Below the pieces are notes generated by a model that did not search any database, was not told where the DNA came from, and saw nothing but the letters and a program-made list of their open reading frames with translations. From Hellea sp. (GTDB lineage: Bacteria > Pseudomonadota > Alphaproteobacteria > Caulobacterales > Maricaulaceae), in NCBI GenBank assembly GCA_020631215.1, contig JAHDHS010000014.1, positions 1 through 50,336 of the forward strand: DNA of 50,336 bases. Reading direction: 5' to 3'. This document shows positions 34,149-42,877 of this stretch, in pieces. Each line of letters begins with the position of its first letter. Positions within the stretch are counted from its first letter, which is position 1. A program made the translations under genes and the position numbers.

Positions 34149-35303
34149 TTGAATTCACAAATTGTCTTAGAAACGGTTCAGACACCTGAACAGCTAAAGC
34201 TGTTTTTGGGGTTGCCTTATGAACTCTATCGCGGTGATCCGGCGTGGAGACCGCCTTTGCGAATTGAGCGCAAGGAACAACTGGATCCTGCCAAAAACCC
34301 TGCTGCTGCTAATTTAGACAGATCGTTATTCCTTGCGAAACAAGGCGGATCAGTCGTTGGACGAATTGCAGCCTTTATCAATCCGGCTCATGACTCACTT
34401 CACAAGGACAATTCTGCTTTCTTCGGATATTTAGACGCGATCCAGGATGAAACTGTCATTTTTGCATTATTGGAAGCCGCTGAAAACTGGGCCACGGCCA
34501 AAGGCCGAAGCCGATTGGTTGGTCCTGCCCAATGGGGCGTCAATGAAGAGGTTGGCCTGCTGATTGATGGATTTGAGCATCCCAATGTCGTTTTAATGCC
34601 CTACGGCAAGGCCTATTATCAATCAGCCGTAGAAGGCTTCGGGTTTGAAAAAGCAGTCGATCTATACGCCTTCCAAGCCGACATCCATGCAGGATATCCC
34701 CGCCCTAAGATGACGCAAATGATGGTCAATTATGCCACGAAGTCAGAGTCCGTTGTGTGGCGTAAGCTTGATCCGAAAAATTTTACTCGTGACATCGAGT
34801 CTGCCATGGAAGTCTTCAATGATGCCTGGGGTAATAATTGGGGTTTCCTGCCATTTCCCGATGATGCCATTCAGCACCTGGCAAAGGAAATGAAACCGCT
34901 TATCAGTCCCAATCGATTTTACCTTGGTTATATCGAAGGAAAATTGGCGGCGTTTATTTGCTTGATTCCTGACCTGAATGAACTGGCCAGAGGGTTTGAT
35001 GGCAAATTGCTGCCATTTAACTGGGCTAAACTCATCTGGCGGCTGAAATTTGGTAAGATTAAGCAATCCCGTGTGCCGCTCATGGGGCTGAAAACAGAAT
35101 TTCATAACACTCGAAAAGGTCTTGGTCTTGTCGCCGCGTTATGTGAAGAAGTTTTCGCGGCGGCCCGGGATGAAGGTTATACGCATTCAGAACTTGGCTG
35201 GATTTTAGAAGATAATGAGAGCATGATCGCCATATGCAAACAGGCAAGCGCTGTGCCCTATAAAACCTACCGAATGTATGAAAAGCAAATTGGGAATGGC
35301 TAG
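34149..35303 (+). CDS. bcerS: Ceramide-synthase-like N-acyltransferase (GNAT fold)
   Basis: A protein of about 384 residues with a C-terminal GNAT-like region (NRFYLGYIEGKLAAFICLIP; MGLKTEFHNTRKGLGLVAAL). Its length and pattern (PEQLKLFLGLPYELYRGDPA; LVGPAQWGVNEEVGLLIDGF) match the Caulobacter bacterial ceramide synthase, which acylates the amino group of the sphingoid base. The frame is open from a TTG at 34131. A TTG at 34149 has GGAGA spaced 7 nt upstream and is preferred. It overlaps the next gene by 8 or 26 bp depending on that gene's start. The identification rests on sequence pattern and cluster context. Confidence 0.82.
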   Translation: MNSQIVLETVQTPEQLKLFLGLPYELYRGDPAWRPPLRIERKEQLDPAKNPAAANLDRSLFLAKQGGSVVGRIAAFINPAHDSLHKDNSAFFGYLDAIQDETVIFALLEAAENWATAKGRSRLVGPAQWGVNEEVGLLIDGFEHPNVVLMPYGKAYYQSAVEGFGFEKAVDLYAFQADIHAGYPRPKMTQMMVNYATKSESVVWRKLDPKNFTRDIESAMEVFNDAWGNNWGFLPFPDDAIQHLAKEMKPLISPNRFYLGYIEGKLAAFICLIPDLNELARGFDGKLLPFNWAKLIWRLKFGKIKQSRVPLMGLKTEFHNTRKGLGLVAALCEEVFAAARDEGYTHSELGWILEDNESMIAICKQASAVPYKTYRMYEKQIGNG

Positions 35304-36048
35304 ATCATCCGTCTTGATATTAGCTGGCCAACGTCCCGGTGTCGATCCGTTGTGTCAGGCGGCGGGAGTTAAGCGCAAAGCCGATGTGCCTATCGCGGGT
35401 AAGGCCATGCTGGATTATGTTTTGGAAACTGTGATCGGGGCCGGTCTTACGGACGTAAACATCAGTGGTTATGATGGAGATTTGCGGGGTCATAAATTGT
35501 CGCCAAGTGGGCTGGGTCCTGCTGATAGCACCTATAAAGCCCTATCGGCCGGTATAGATTATCCCTGCCTGATTACGACCTGCGATCATGTCCTGTTGTC
35601 AAAGGACATGATTGATGCCTTCACAAAAAAGGCAGTTGCAACCGGGGCTGATTTTTGTGTGGGGCTTGCTACAAAAAATGTCATTGAGGCGAAATATCCT
35701 GAGACCAAGCGAACTTATTTAAAGTTCTCAGATGTATCTGTATCCGGGTGTAATCTTTTTTACATCGCTAACGCCAGAGGCCGGGCCGCCATAGAATTTT
35801 GGAAAGAAGCCCAACATTTGCGCAAACAACCCTTCAAGCTTGCGAGAAAAATAGGGCTAGGCGTCGGGTTGAAATACGCAATGGGAAGACTTTCATTAAA
35901 AGGTGCCTTTGAATATGCGGGGAGCAGGATTGGTATTTCTGCCAGCCCTGTCCTTATCCCCTTTGCGGAGGCGGCTATCGATGTTGATAAGCCAGCCGAT
36001 AAAGAACTGGTCGAGTCTATATTGTTAAGGCGGGGTTATGACGCCTGA
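35296..36048 (+). CDS. MobA-like nucleotidyltransferase, possible head-group cytidylyltransferase
   Basis: A 250-residue protein with the GT-A nucleotidyltransferase N-terminus (VLILAGQRPGVDPLCQAAGV then a lysine, KADVPIAGKAMLDYVLETV) and a conserved acidic motif in LITTCDHVLL. It would use CTP or GTP to activate a small phosphorylated compound. A cytidylyltransferase for 3-phosphoglycerate (CpgD) has been described in Caulobacter ceramide-phosphoglycerate synthesis, and this gene is a candidate for such a role. An upstream ATG at 35278 is also possible. The ATG at 35296 gives the usual family start and an 8 bp overlap with the previous gene. It overlaps the fusion gene by 11 bp. Confidence 0.75.
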   Translation: MARSSVLILAGQRPGVDPLCQAAGVKRKADVPIAGKAMLDYVLETVIGAGLTDVNISGYDGDLRGHKLSPSGLGPADSTYKALSAGIDYPCLITTCDHVLLSKDMIDAFTKKAVATGADFCVGLATKNVIEAKYPETKRTYLKFSDVSVSGCNLFYIANARGRAAIEFWKEAQHLRKQPFKLARKIGLGVGLKYAMGRLSLKGAFEYAGSRIGISASPVLIPFAEAAIDVDKPADKELVESILLRRGYDA

Positions 36049-38521
36049 TCTCAGCATTGCCTCTAAACAGACTGTTGGAAAACGCATTGCGGCGAATACC
36101 GGGCTCATGCTCGGGTCCAAGCTACTATCCGTTATTCTAGGTTTGGGAAGCATCATTCTGGCAACCAAATTTTTGGATGTGGCATCGCTCGGCATCATTC
36201 TTTTTTTACACGCCTATATGTTGTTCTTTTCCGAGGTGGCGACGTTTAAATCTTGGCAATCCATTATTCGATTTGGAACGGATCATTTGAAATCTAAAAA
36301 CGTTTCTGATCTGTCCAAACTGCTAAAATTTTCCATCAAATTGGACGCTATAGGGGCCATATTCGGTTTTGTAGCTGCCATTGGCACTTTCAGCTTTGTG
36401 ATGTGGCTAACCCAGCAATTGCCAGATTTTTTTGAACGTCCAGAGGTCATGCCACAGTCAGAGCTGCGTAATTACGTCTTTGGTTATTGCGTTCTAATTT
36501 TGCTCCGGATGCGCGGTGCACCGATAGGCATTTTACGGTTGTTTGATAAGTTCAGCATCCTGGCAGTGCAGGGAGTTGTCATGCCAGCCATACGTTTTGC
36601 CGGTGTGGTGATCGCTGCCGTGACAGGTGCGGGTTTTGAAGGTTTCCTGCTCGCATGGTTCATGGGCTCCTTTGCCGCATATATTTTCTTCCCGATTGTG
36701 GGTCTGCTGGAATTGGGTCGGCGTCATTTAATAGGGCCTGTTTTCAGCACGAAGGCGGCTTTTAATGATATGCCAAAAGGCGTTTGGCCTTTTGTGATCA
36801 AGTCAAACATAGACTCTACGCTGGATGCCGCCACTATGCATTTACCGGCCTTGATGGTTATGGGCGTGTTCGGTTCCGCTTGGGTGTCGATTTTCAGGAT
36901 TGCGGAAGAACTCGCCAAGCTTCTGTCCGAAGGATTTAAGCTGTTGGATCAAGTTATTTATCCTGAACTCGCCAAGATGATTACGATGGGTGAGGAGTCC
37001 CAAATTTGGCGTCTTGTGACCCGCACAGCCCTCATACTCCTAGCCTTTGGTACGGGCGTTTCACTCATCCTGATTATATTTGGGCCGACGGTTGTGTCCC
37101 GGATTTTGTCAGAAGATTACATTCATGCCGCGCCGTTAACGTCACTGCTGGTCCCTGCGGCAGTTTTATTGGGGATAGCAGCGCCGCTCTATCCAGTGCT
37201 CTATGCGGCCGATAAGCCAGAGCGGGCAATTTTTGCCAGAGGGGCGGGTGTTATTATTTATATCATCGCGTTTTTTGGGTTTAGCTTCACGATTGGAAAA
37301 ATGGCGCCGGGATGGGCGGCAATATTAGGGAATGCAGCGTCTGTCGCCTTTCTCGTTTATCTCGCCAAACGTACGCTGGATAGCCGGGCCAAGGCGGTTG
37401 ATACAATTGCAGAAAATGGCGGATTGGCTCCTTCATTAATTTTGGCGGGGAATAGTGACAAGACTTTGTGGGGCATGCCGGTTGAAAAGTGGCAGAAGAG
37501 AGCCTTCAAGAAAGCTGGCGTCTCGGAGGCACCCTCATCCACAACGATTACTATGGGCGTTGAGTGGATATTATCCTCAGCCTTGGCCGCAGCTTTTGTG
37601 AAAAGTGAAAAAACGGCGCTCATTACCAATGATGTCATCATCGGTGTCAACGCCGATGAGTCGCCTAAATATAAAGGTCTAATTGGGAAGCCTGCGGCTT
37701 ACGCCGAGAAAGCTGGTCTGATACTAAGACGGCCTGATGATCTTGACAGCGGGTATAATAAAGCACTTCGAAAAACAGAGCCGCCTTATGCGCTTGACAT
37801 AAATAAAAACCCGACGCCTCTGATTATGCAGAGACAGTTTGATGCTTCTTATAAAGGCATAACTGATTTTGTGACGAAATGGTTCTGGCCAAAGCCAGCC
37901 TATCACGTCACCCGGCTTTTCGCCTCACTTGGCCTGACCCCGAATATGGTCACAACAATAGGTTTAATCCTGATGTTTGCGGCCATGTATTACTTTTGGC
38001 AGGGGCAGTGGTTCATGGGCTTTTTGACAGGCTGGTTGATGACCTTTTTGGATACAGTAGATGGCAAGTTAGCTCGTACGACTATGACTTACTCGGCTTG
38101 GGGAAATGTCTATGATCACGGGATAGATCTGATCCACCCTCCGTTTTGGTATTTAGCGTGGTTTATTGGTTTGGGATGCCAGTTTGAATTAGGGTCCTGG
38201 CCGACTCTAGCCTTATTGGCGATATTCGCTGGCTATGTACTTGATAGAATTATTGAAGGCATTTTTATCGCACTGCACGGGTTTCATATCCATGTCTGGC
38301 GCCCCGTCAATTCGGCTATGCGCTTTGTAACGGCCCGTAGAAATCCAAATATGTTTATCTTTATGCTTGGGATTGTCGCCAGCCTGATTTGGACACAGGC
38401 TGGTTTATATGGATTTTATTTGGTTGCAATTTGGATTTGGCTTTGTATCTTTTTCAACATCGGCGTCTTATGCGTTTCGGTTTTAATGCCCAAGCCTCTG
38501 AAATCCTGGATGAATGTGTAG
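36038..38521 (+). CDS. Fusion: MOP-family flippase + NTase-like linker + CDP-alcohol phosphotransferase
   Basis: An 827-residue membrane protein with three parts. Residues about 10-450 resemble a polysaccharide or lipid flippase of the MOP (Wzx-like) superfamily with about 12 membrane segments. Residues about 460-600 look like a degenerate nucleotidyltransferase-type domain (SLILAGNSDKTLWGMPVEKW), as found before the transferase in some archaeal and bacterial inositol-phosphate enzymes. Residues about 610-827 form a CDP-alcohol phosphotransferase, with every key residue in place: D672, D675-G676, A679-R680, G689, D693 and D697. Fusion of transfer and flipping would let the enzyme build a head group and move the lipid in one protein. 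I checked that the single frame is continuous. Confidence 0.82.
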   Translation: MTPDLSIASKQTVGKRIAANTGLMLGSKLLSVILGLGSIILATKFLDVASLGIILFLHAYMLFFSEVATFKSWQSIIRFGTDHLKSKNVSDLSKLLKFSIKLDAIGAIFGFVAAIGTFSFVMWLTQQLPDFFERPEVMPQSELRNYVFGYCVLILLRMRGAPIGILRLFDKFSILAVQGVVMPAIRFAGVVIAAVTGAGFEGFLLAWFMGSFAAYIFFPIVGLLELGRRHLIGPVFSTKAAFNDMPKGVWPFVIKSNIDSTLDAATMHLPALMVMGVFGSAWVSIFRIAEELAKLLSEGFKLLDQVIYPELAKMITMGEESQIWRLVTRTALILLAFGTGVSLILIIFGPTVVSRILSEDYIHAAPLTSLLVPAAVLLGIAAPLYPVLYAADKPERAIFARGAGVIIYIIAFFGFSFTIGKMAPGWAAILGNAASVAFLVYLAKRTLDSRAKAVDTIAENGGLAPSLILAGNSDKTLWGMPVEKWQKRAFKKAGVSEAPSSTTITMGVEWILSSALAAAFVKSEKTALITNDVIIGVNADESPKYKGLIGKPAAYAEKAGLILRRPDDLDSGYNKALRKTEPPYALDINKNPTPLIMQRQFDASYKGITDFVTKWFWPKPAYHVTRLFASLGLTPNMVTTIGLILMFAAMYYFWQGQWFMGFLTGWLMTFLDTVDGKLARTTMTYSAWGNVYDHGIDLIHPPFWYLAWFIGLGCQFELGSWPTLALLAIFAGYVLDRIIEGIFIALHGFHIHVWRPVNSAMRFVTARRNPNMFIFMLGIVASLIWTQAGLYGFYLVAIWIWLCIFFNIGVLCVSVLMPKPLKSWMNV

Positions 38522-38524
38522 GCG

Positions 38525-39196
38525 ATGCCAAATATTGCGATTTTTGACTTGGACTATACGCTGACCAAACGTGGGACGTGGGGAAGGTTTGTAGTGAAGG
38601 CCGTAAAATTTCGGCCTTGGCTATGGCTGCCATTATTGGTGTCGGCAGGTTGGACGCAGTGGCGTTACAAGCGTGGCCACTTGCCACGTATCCGCGTCAA
38701 ACAGGCCATGATGCGCTGGTCGCTAGTCGGTATGCCGCGTCGGGACGTTATGGTGATGGCGGATGTCTTTGCAGAGCGAGAGGTTCAAAAGGGACTGCGC
38801 CCGGGGGCTTTGACGGCGATTAAACGCCATAAGGATGCAGGCGATGTTTTGATCATCGTAAGCGCCGCCGTTGATGTCATTGTGGAGCCAATCGCAGACA
38901 GACTGGAATTTGATCATTGGCTCGCCACAGACATGAAGTGGGATAACAACCGCCTATCAGGTGATTTTGCGTCCAAAAATTGCTATGGCCCGGAGAAAGT
39001 GACGCGGCTGAATCGGCTTTTTGATGATCACCCCGAATTGAAACATTCTGACACAATTATCACGTTTTATTCAGATAGTTACTCTGATATTGAATTGCTA
39101 ACCTATTCGGACTTAGGTGTAGCGGTAAACCCTGACCGAAAGCTGAAGGCAATTGCGGTTGAAAGAGGCTGGGACATACAAGACTGGGGAAAATAG
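38525..39196 (+). CDS. HAD-superfamily phosphatase (subfamily IB)
   Basis: A 223-residue phosphatase with the catalytic D8-x-D10-x-T motif (FDLDYTLTKRGTWGRF), a helical cap (residues about 20-100), motif II in LIIVSAAVDVIV and the late acidic motif in FYSDSYSDIELL. This resembles the PSPase-like CicA group. It begins 3 bp after the fusion gene, so it probably removes a phosphate from the product or substrate of the phosphotransferase, as PGP phosphatase does after PgsA. The substrate is inferred only from context. Confidence 0.85.
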   Translation: MPNIAIFDLDYTLTKRGTWGRFVVKAVKFRPWLWLPLLVSAGWTQWRYKRGHLPRIRVKQAMMRWSLVGMPRRDVMVMADVFAEREVQKGLRPGALTAIKRHKDAGDVLIIVSAAVDVIVEPIADRLEFDHWLATDMKWDNNRLSGDFASKNCYGPEKVTRLNRLFDDHPELKHSDTIITFYSDSYSDIELLTYSDLGVAVNPDRKLKAIAVERGWDIQDWGK

Positions 39197-39209
39197 AAGG
39201 GGGCTGCAT

Positions 39210-39965
39210 ATGCATGCCATTATCTTAGCGGCAGGCCGTGGTTCACGCCTTCTGCCTTTGACGACAGATTTGCCAAAATGTCTCTTGCCAATCGGGCTGA
39301 CCACGGTTTTGGGGTTTCAGCTGGATACGCTGTTCCGGCATGGCATTGAATCGGCAACAGTGGTCACTGGGTTTAATGCGCACATGGTCAAAGCCGAGAT
39401 CAATGCCCGCCAAACCGGCCCCAAAGTCAAACGCCTTTACAATCCCTTTTATCAGGTTGCCGATAATCTGGCGTCATGCTGGATGGCGCGAAAGTCAATG
39501 AGGCAGGATTTCCTGCTGATCAATGGCGATACCTTATTCAGCCCGCCTTTGCTGGAAAAAGTTCTTAGCGCCCCTGCAACAGATATCGCTGTAACGATTG
39601 ACCAGAAAGATCATTATGATGGCGATGACATGAAGGTTACGCTTGATGGGGCAGAACTGACTGCGATTGGGAAAACATTGCTGCCGCAACAAACCAATGG
39701 CGAGTCGATCGGCATGCTGCGTTTCATGAATGACGGGCCTGAAATATTCCGCGTAGAATTAAAGCGTCTGATGAAATTGGAAGACGGCACCAAAAGTTGG
39801 TTTTTATCCGCAATCGACGGCTTGGCAAAGTCCGGACAAAGAATTGATACCATCAATATAAAAGGTTCAACCTGGTCAGAGCTTGATACGCCTGAAGACT
39901 ATGAAATCTGCCGGAACTTGTTTGGTGACAGCGAAATGGCTAGAAAGCGGTTCGTGGCGCTATAA
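39210..39965 (+). CDS. Sugar/alcohol-phosphate nucleotidyltransferase (choline- or inositol-P cytidylyltransferase type)
   Basis: A 251-residue GT-A nucleotidyltransferase with the full N-terminal signature LAAGRGSRLLPLTTDLPKCL, NPFYQVADNLASCWMAR (the family contact region), and LINGDTLFSPP carrying the metal-binding aspartate. This form is typical of LicC-like choline-phosphate, aminoethylphosphonate and inositol-phosphate cytidylyltransferases. The frame is open upstream to 39153, but AAGGGGG precedes the ATG at 39210. It probably makes a CDP-alcohol for the phosphotransferase two genes upstream. Confidence 0.85.
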   Translation: MHAIILAAGRGSRLLPLTTDLPKCLLPIGLTTVLGFQLDTLFRHGIESATVVTGFNAHMVKAEINARQTGPKVKRLYNPFYQVADNLASCWMARKSMRQDFLLINGDTLFSPPLLEKVLSAPATDIAVTIDQKDHYDGDDMKVTLDGAELTAIGKTLLPQQTNGESIGMLRFMNDGPEIFRVELKRLMKLEDGTKSWFLSAIDGLAKSGQRIDTINIKGSTWSELDTPEDYEICRNLFGDSEMARKRFVAL

Positions 39966-39984
39966 CCTCTCAAAGAGTCAGAGA

Positions 39985-41193
39985 ATGAAATTATTAAACA
40001 AGATGCTTTCCCGCTTTGTGAAAGTGGGCCAATTGACTGTGATAGATGCGGATGGAAACCCGCATATCCATGGGCCGGGCGGGGAGCCTAAATCAACTGT
40101 ACGCCTGATGGATAAGAAACTTTATCGGGACTTGTTTTTCAATCCGGAGTTAAAAGCAGGCGAGGCCTATATGGATGGCCGTTTGGTCTGCGAAGAGGGC
40201 GGTATACGTGAGTTCCTAAAGCTCTTTTCCATGAATGCTTCAAACCTTCGCGGGCAAGGACATCAAAAGCGGCTTCGGCAATTCTACAAAAAAGTGAAAC
40301 GGTTTCATCAAAGTAACACGCTCATAACGGCCAAACAGAACGTCGCGCACCATTATGATATCTCGAATGATATGTATAAGCTCTTCCTGGACGAGGATAT
40401 GCAATATTCTTGTGGCTATTACGCCAATGTTGACGACTCGCTTGAGCAGGCGCAACTCGCGAAAAAGACTCATGTGGCGGCAAAGCTGAATATCAAACCG
40501 GGTAACACCGTTTTGGATATCGGCTGTGGTTGGGGCGGTCTCGCCATGTATATCGCTGAAAATTTCGATGTGCATGTGACAGGGGTGACTTTGTCAAAAG
40601 AACAATATGCCATGGCCTGTGAGAGAGCCAAAAAGCGGGGCCTGGAGGATAAAGTCGAGTTTATATTGAGCGACTATCGTGATTTGACGGGGCCTTATGA
40701 CCGTATCGTTTCATATGGTATGTTCGAGCAGGTGGGTGTGCCGCATTTTCTGGAATTTTTCACGAAAGTCTCCGATTTGATGGCCGATGATGGATGTATG
40801 TTATTGCATTCTATCGGACGCAAAGGCGGGCCGGGCTCTACGGCAAGGTGGATCCGTAAATATATATTCCCGGGCGGATACTCCCCGGCTTTGTCAGAAA
40901 CTTTGGCGGAAATAGAAAAATCCGGCCTCTGGGTGACGGATATCGAAATTTTGCGCTTGCACTATGCTGAAACGCTTTTGGCATGGGACAAGCGGTTCCA
41001 AAACAACCGGGATGAAGTTGCGGAGATGTTCGATGAACGATTCTGCCGTATGTGGGAATTTTACTTAATCGTCAGCGAATATTCCTTCCGCTACAGCAAA
41101 AATATGAATTTCCAAATTCAGCTGGCTAAAAATGTCAATGCGCTGCCGATAACGCGGGATTACATGGTGGACGTCGAGCGGAAACTTTCCTAA
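39985..41193 (+). CDS. Cyclopropane-fatty-acid-synthase-like methyltransferase
   Basis: A 402-residue protein with an N-terminal lipid-binding domain and a SAM-binding domain (VLDIGCGWGGLAMYIAEN near residue 175; HHYDISNDMYKLFLDEDMQY before it, the usual CFA pattern). It adds a methyl or methylene group to a double bond or carbon in an acyl chain. The frame is open from 39883, but the ATG at 39985 matches the family's usual start. It sits 19 bp after the cytidylyltransferase and 12 bp before the hydroxylase. Fungal sphingolipid C9-methyltransferases belong to this family, so modification of the sphingoid base is possible, with phospholipid cyclopropanation the alternative. Confidence 0.9.
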   Translation: MKLLNKMLSRFVKVGQLTVIDADGNPHIHGPGGEPKSTVRLMDKKLYRDLFFNPELKAGEAYMDGRLVCEEGGIREFLKLFSMNASNLRGQGHQKRLRQFYKKVKRFHQSNTLITAKQNVAHHYDISNDMYKLFLDEDMQYSCGYYANVDDSLEQAQLAKKTHVAAKLNIKPGNTVLDIGCGWGGLAMYIAENFDVHVTGVTLSKEQYAMACERAKKRGLEDKVEFILSDYRDLTGPYDRIVSYGMFEQVGVPHFLEFFTKVSDLMADDGCMLLHSIGRKGGPGSTARWIRKYIFPGGYSPALSETLAEIEKSGLWVTDIEILRLHYAETLLAWDKRFQNNRDEVAEMFDERFCRMWEFYLIVSEYSFRYSKNMNFQIQLAKNVNALPITRDYMVDVERKLS

Positions 41194-41205
41194 AGGGCCG
41201 ATATT

Positions 41206-42015
41206 ATGGCCAGCGAAGTCGAAAAACCTAAACACTTAAAGAACCCGCGCCGCGCCTTTGTCAAAAAGACGGGCAAGGCGCTTGTGCGAAAGATTGCCAG
41301 CTTTCAATCAGGGCAGTCAAAAGTGCCTGACACGCCCAAAATAGACAATTCCCATTTCCCATTCTTGCAGGAATTTGTTCAAAATTGGGAAATCATCCGC
41401 GATGAAGTCAAAGGTGTTTTGAAATTTAAAGAAGCCATTCCCGGCTTTCATGAGATTTCTCCGGATCAATATCGTTTGTCGACCGAGAATAATTGGAAAA
41501 CTTTTGTTTTATTCGGATTTGGTCAGCGCTTGGAAAAAAACGCGTCACTTGCCCCTAGAACGGCTGAAATTCTGGAAAAAGTGCCAAATTTGCAAACGGC
41601 AATGTTTTCTATATTGGCGCCTGGTTATCATATCCCGGCCCATAAAGGCGTGACCAAGGGCATCTTACGTTCTCACATAGGTTTGATCATCCCGAAGGAC
41701 CGGGAGAAATGCCGCATTCGGGTCGATGACACGATTACCGCCTGGAAAGAAGGTGAAATCTTTGTCTTTGATGATACCTATGAGCATGAAGTCTGGAATG
41801 ATACGGATGAGGAACGGGTCATTCTGCTGTTTGATTTTGATCGCCCGATGAAGTTTTGGGGCCGGTTTTTAAATGCCACCTTCTTACAGGTCATGAAGCT
41901 GACAGCATTTTATCAAGACCCCAAGAAAAACCTGCAAACAGCTGAAGAACGGCTTGAGGCCGCAATCCGGCAGGCTGATGCCAATATGGAAGCGATGTCA
42001 GACCCGGCAGGGTAG
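41206..42015 (+). CDS. LpxO-like aspartyl/asparaginyl beta-hydroxylase
   Basis: A 269-residue Fe(II)/2-oxoglutarate dioxygenase of the AspH/LpxO family. The iron-binding residues are recognisable around HIPAHKGVTKGILRSHIGLI and in FDDTYEHEVWND, with the arginine for 2-oxoglutarate in RSHIG. LpxO relatives hydroxylate acyl chains of lipid A or ornithine lipids at the 2-position. In this cluster, a 2-hydroxy-acyl ceramide is a likely product. It is the last gene of the operon and converges with the XRE gene with a 4 bp gap. Confidence 0.87.
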   Translation: MASEVEKPKHLKNPRRAFVKKTGKALVRKIASFQSGQSKVPDTPKIDNSHFPFLQEFVQNWEIIRDEVKGVLKFKEAIPGFHEISPDQYRLSTENNWKTFVLFGFGQRLEKNASLAPRTAEILEKVPNLQTAMFSILAPGYHIPAHKGVTKGILRSHIGLIIPKDREKCRIRVDDTITAWKEGEIFVFDDTYEHEVWNDTDEERVILLFDFDRPMKFWGRFLNATFLQVMKLTAFYQDPKKNLQTAEERLEAAIRQADANMEAMSDPAG

Positions 42016-42019
42016 GATG

Positions 42020-42550
42020 TCAGTGAGGCTGCATAGAATAGACAAGCCTGCCTAGGGTCTTGTCGGTCTGATCAGGTGCGGCCTGTTCTAAACTAATCTG
42101 TCCATCGCATTCAGTCAGGACCGGGCCGCTGGTGTTTGCATGCCGGTCGAATATGAGAACCGTTCCAGTTTGAAAATCCGTGCCATTCGGAGCGCTCATT
42201 GCGAACAGGCTGTCGCCCTCAACGCTCATGGTTATGTAACCTGATGGCCGGGCCGCCGAGAATTCCTCATGCGTGTCAACCCAATCATAAATCGGAATAT
42301 TGCGTATTGGCTTGGAAAGATGTTGATGGGCAGGATTGCTGGCAGCCGGATTTTCTCCGCTGAGCAGCCAGCTTGACTCAACGCTGAGGCTGTCCGCAAG
42401 ACGCTGTAAGGCCTGCTGTCTTGGGATATTGTCGCCGCGCTCCCAATTGGCGATGGTGGGTTGGGTGACCTGACACATTTCGGCGAGTTGATGTTGAGAA
42501 AGTCCGTGCTTTTTGCGTAATTGCTTTAGGCGTGAATGCAAATTTGCCAC
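42020..42550 (-). CDS. XRE-family regulator with S24/LexA-like C-terminal domain
   Basis: A 176-residue repressor-like protein with an N-terminal helix-turn-helix (LKQLRKKHGLSQHQLAEMCQ, then QPTIANWERGDN) and a C-terminal domain with the S24 pattern (SVEGDSLFAMS, near residue 110). The serine of GDSL is present but I see no lysine in the expected place, so self-cleavage is doubtful. It lies tail-to-tail with the last sphingolipid gene. Control of the cluster is possible but unproven. Confidence 0.82.
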   Translation of the reverse strand: MANLHSRLKQLRKKHGLSQHQLAEMCQVTQPTIANWERGDNIPRQQALQRLADSLSVESSWLLSGENPAASNPAHQHLSKPIRNIPIYDWVDTHEEFSAARPSGYITMSVEGDSLFAMSAPNGTDFQTGTVLIFDRHANTSGPVLTECDGQISLEQAAPDQTDKTLGRLVYSMQPH

Positions 42551-42877
42551 TGAGGGTTCCTTCTCAAAATATATCTTAAGAAGATGTAATAAATTTAATT
42601 TATAGTTTGTCGAGAGAAAAATACGTCAAAATCTGCAAGAAAGCGACAGTCTTTGTGACCGATTGTTAATAAATACCGCATTTATGCAAGCTGTATACAA
42701 TTACTACAATTAAAATGAACCTAAGCTGAAATATATAAGAAACCAGGAATGACAAAAAAGTTATAAATTATTTCTATAATTTTAATTGATTTCGACAGAT
42801 CTCCCCCTACATTTGAGACAGGGAACAACTGGTTTCGAGTCGTCCGGGACGATGGCTCACAACTATATGAGGTTATC
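42551..42877. other. AT-rich divergent intergenic region
   Basis: I see no gene in these 327 bases, which look clearly more AT-rich than their neighbours, especially 42570-42790. They must hold the promoters of the XRE gene and of the small protein at 42878. No convincing -35/-10 pair, hairpin or repeat could be assigned by eye. Confidence 0.4.
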
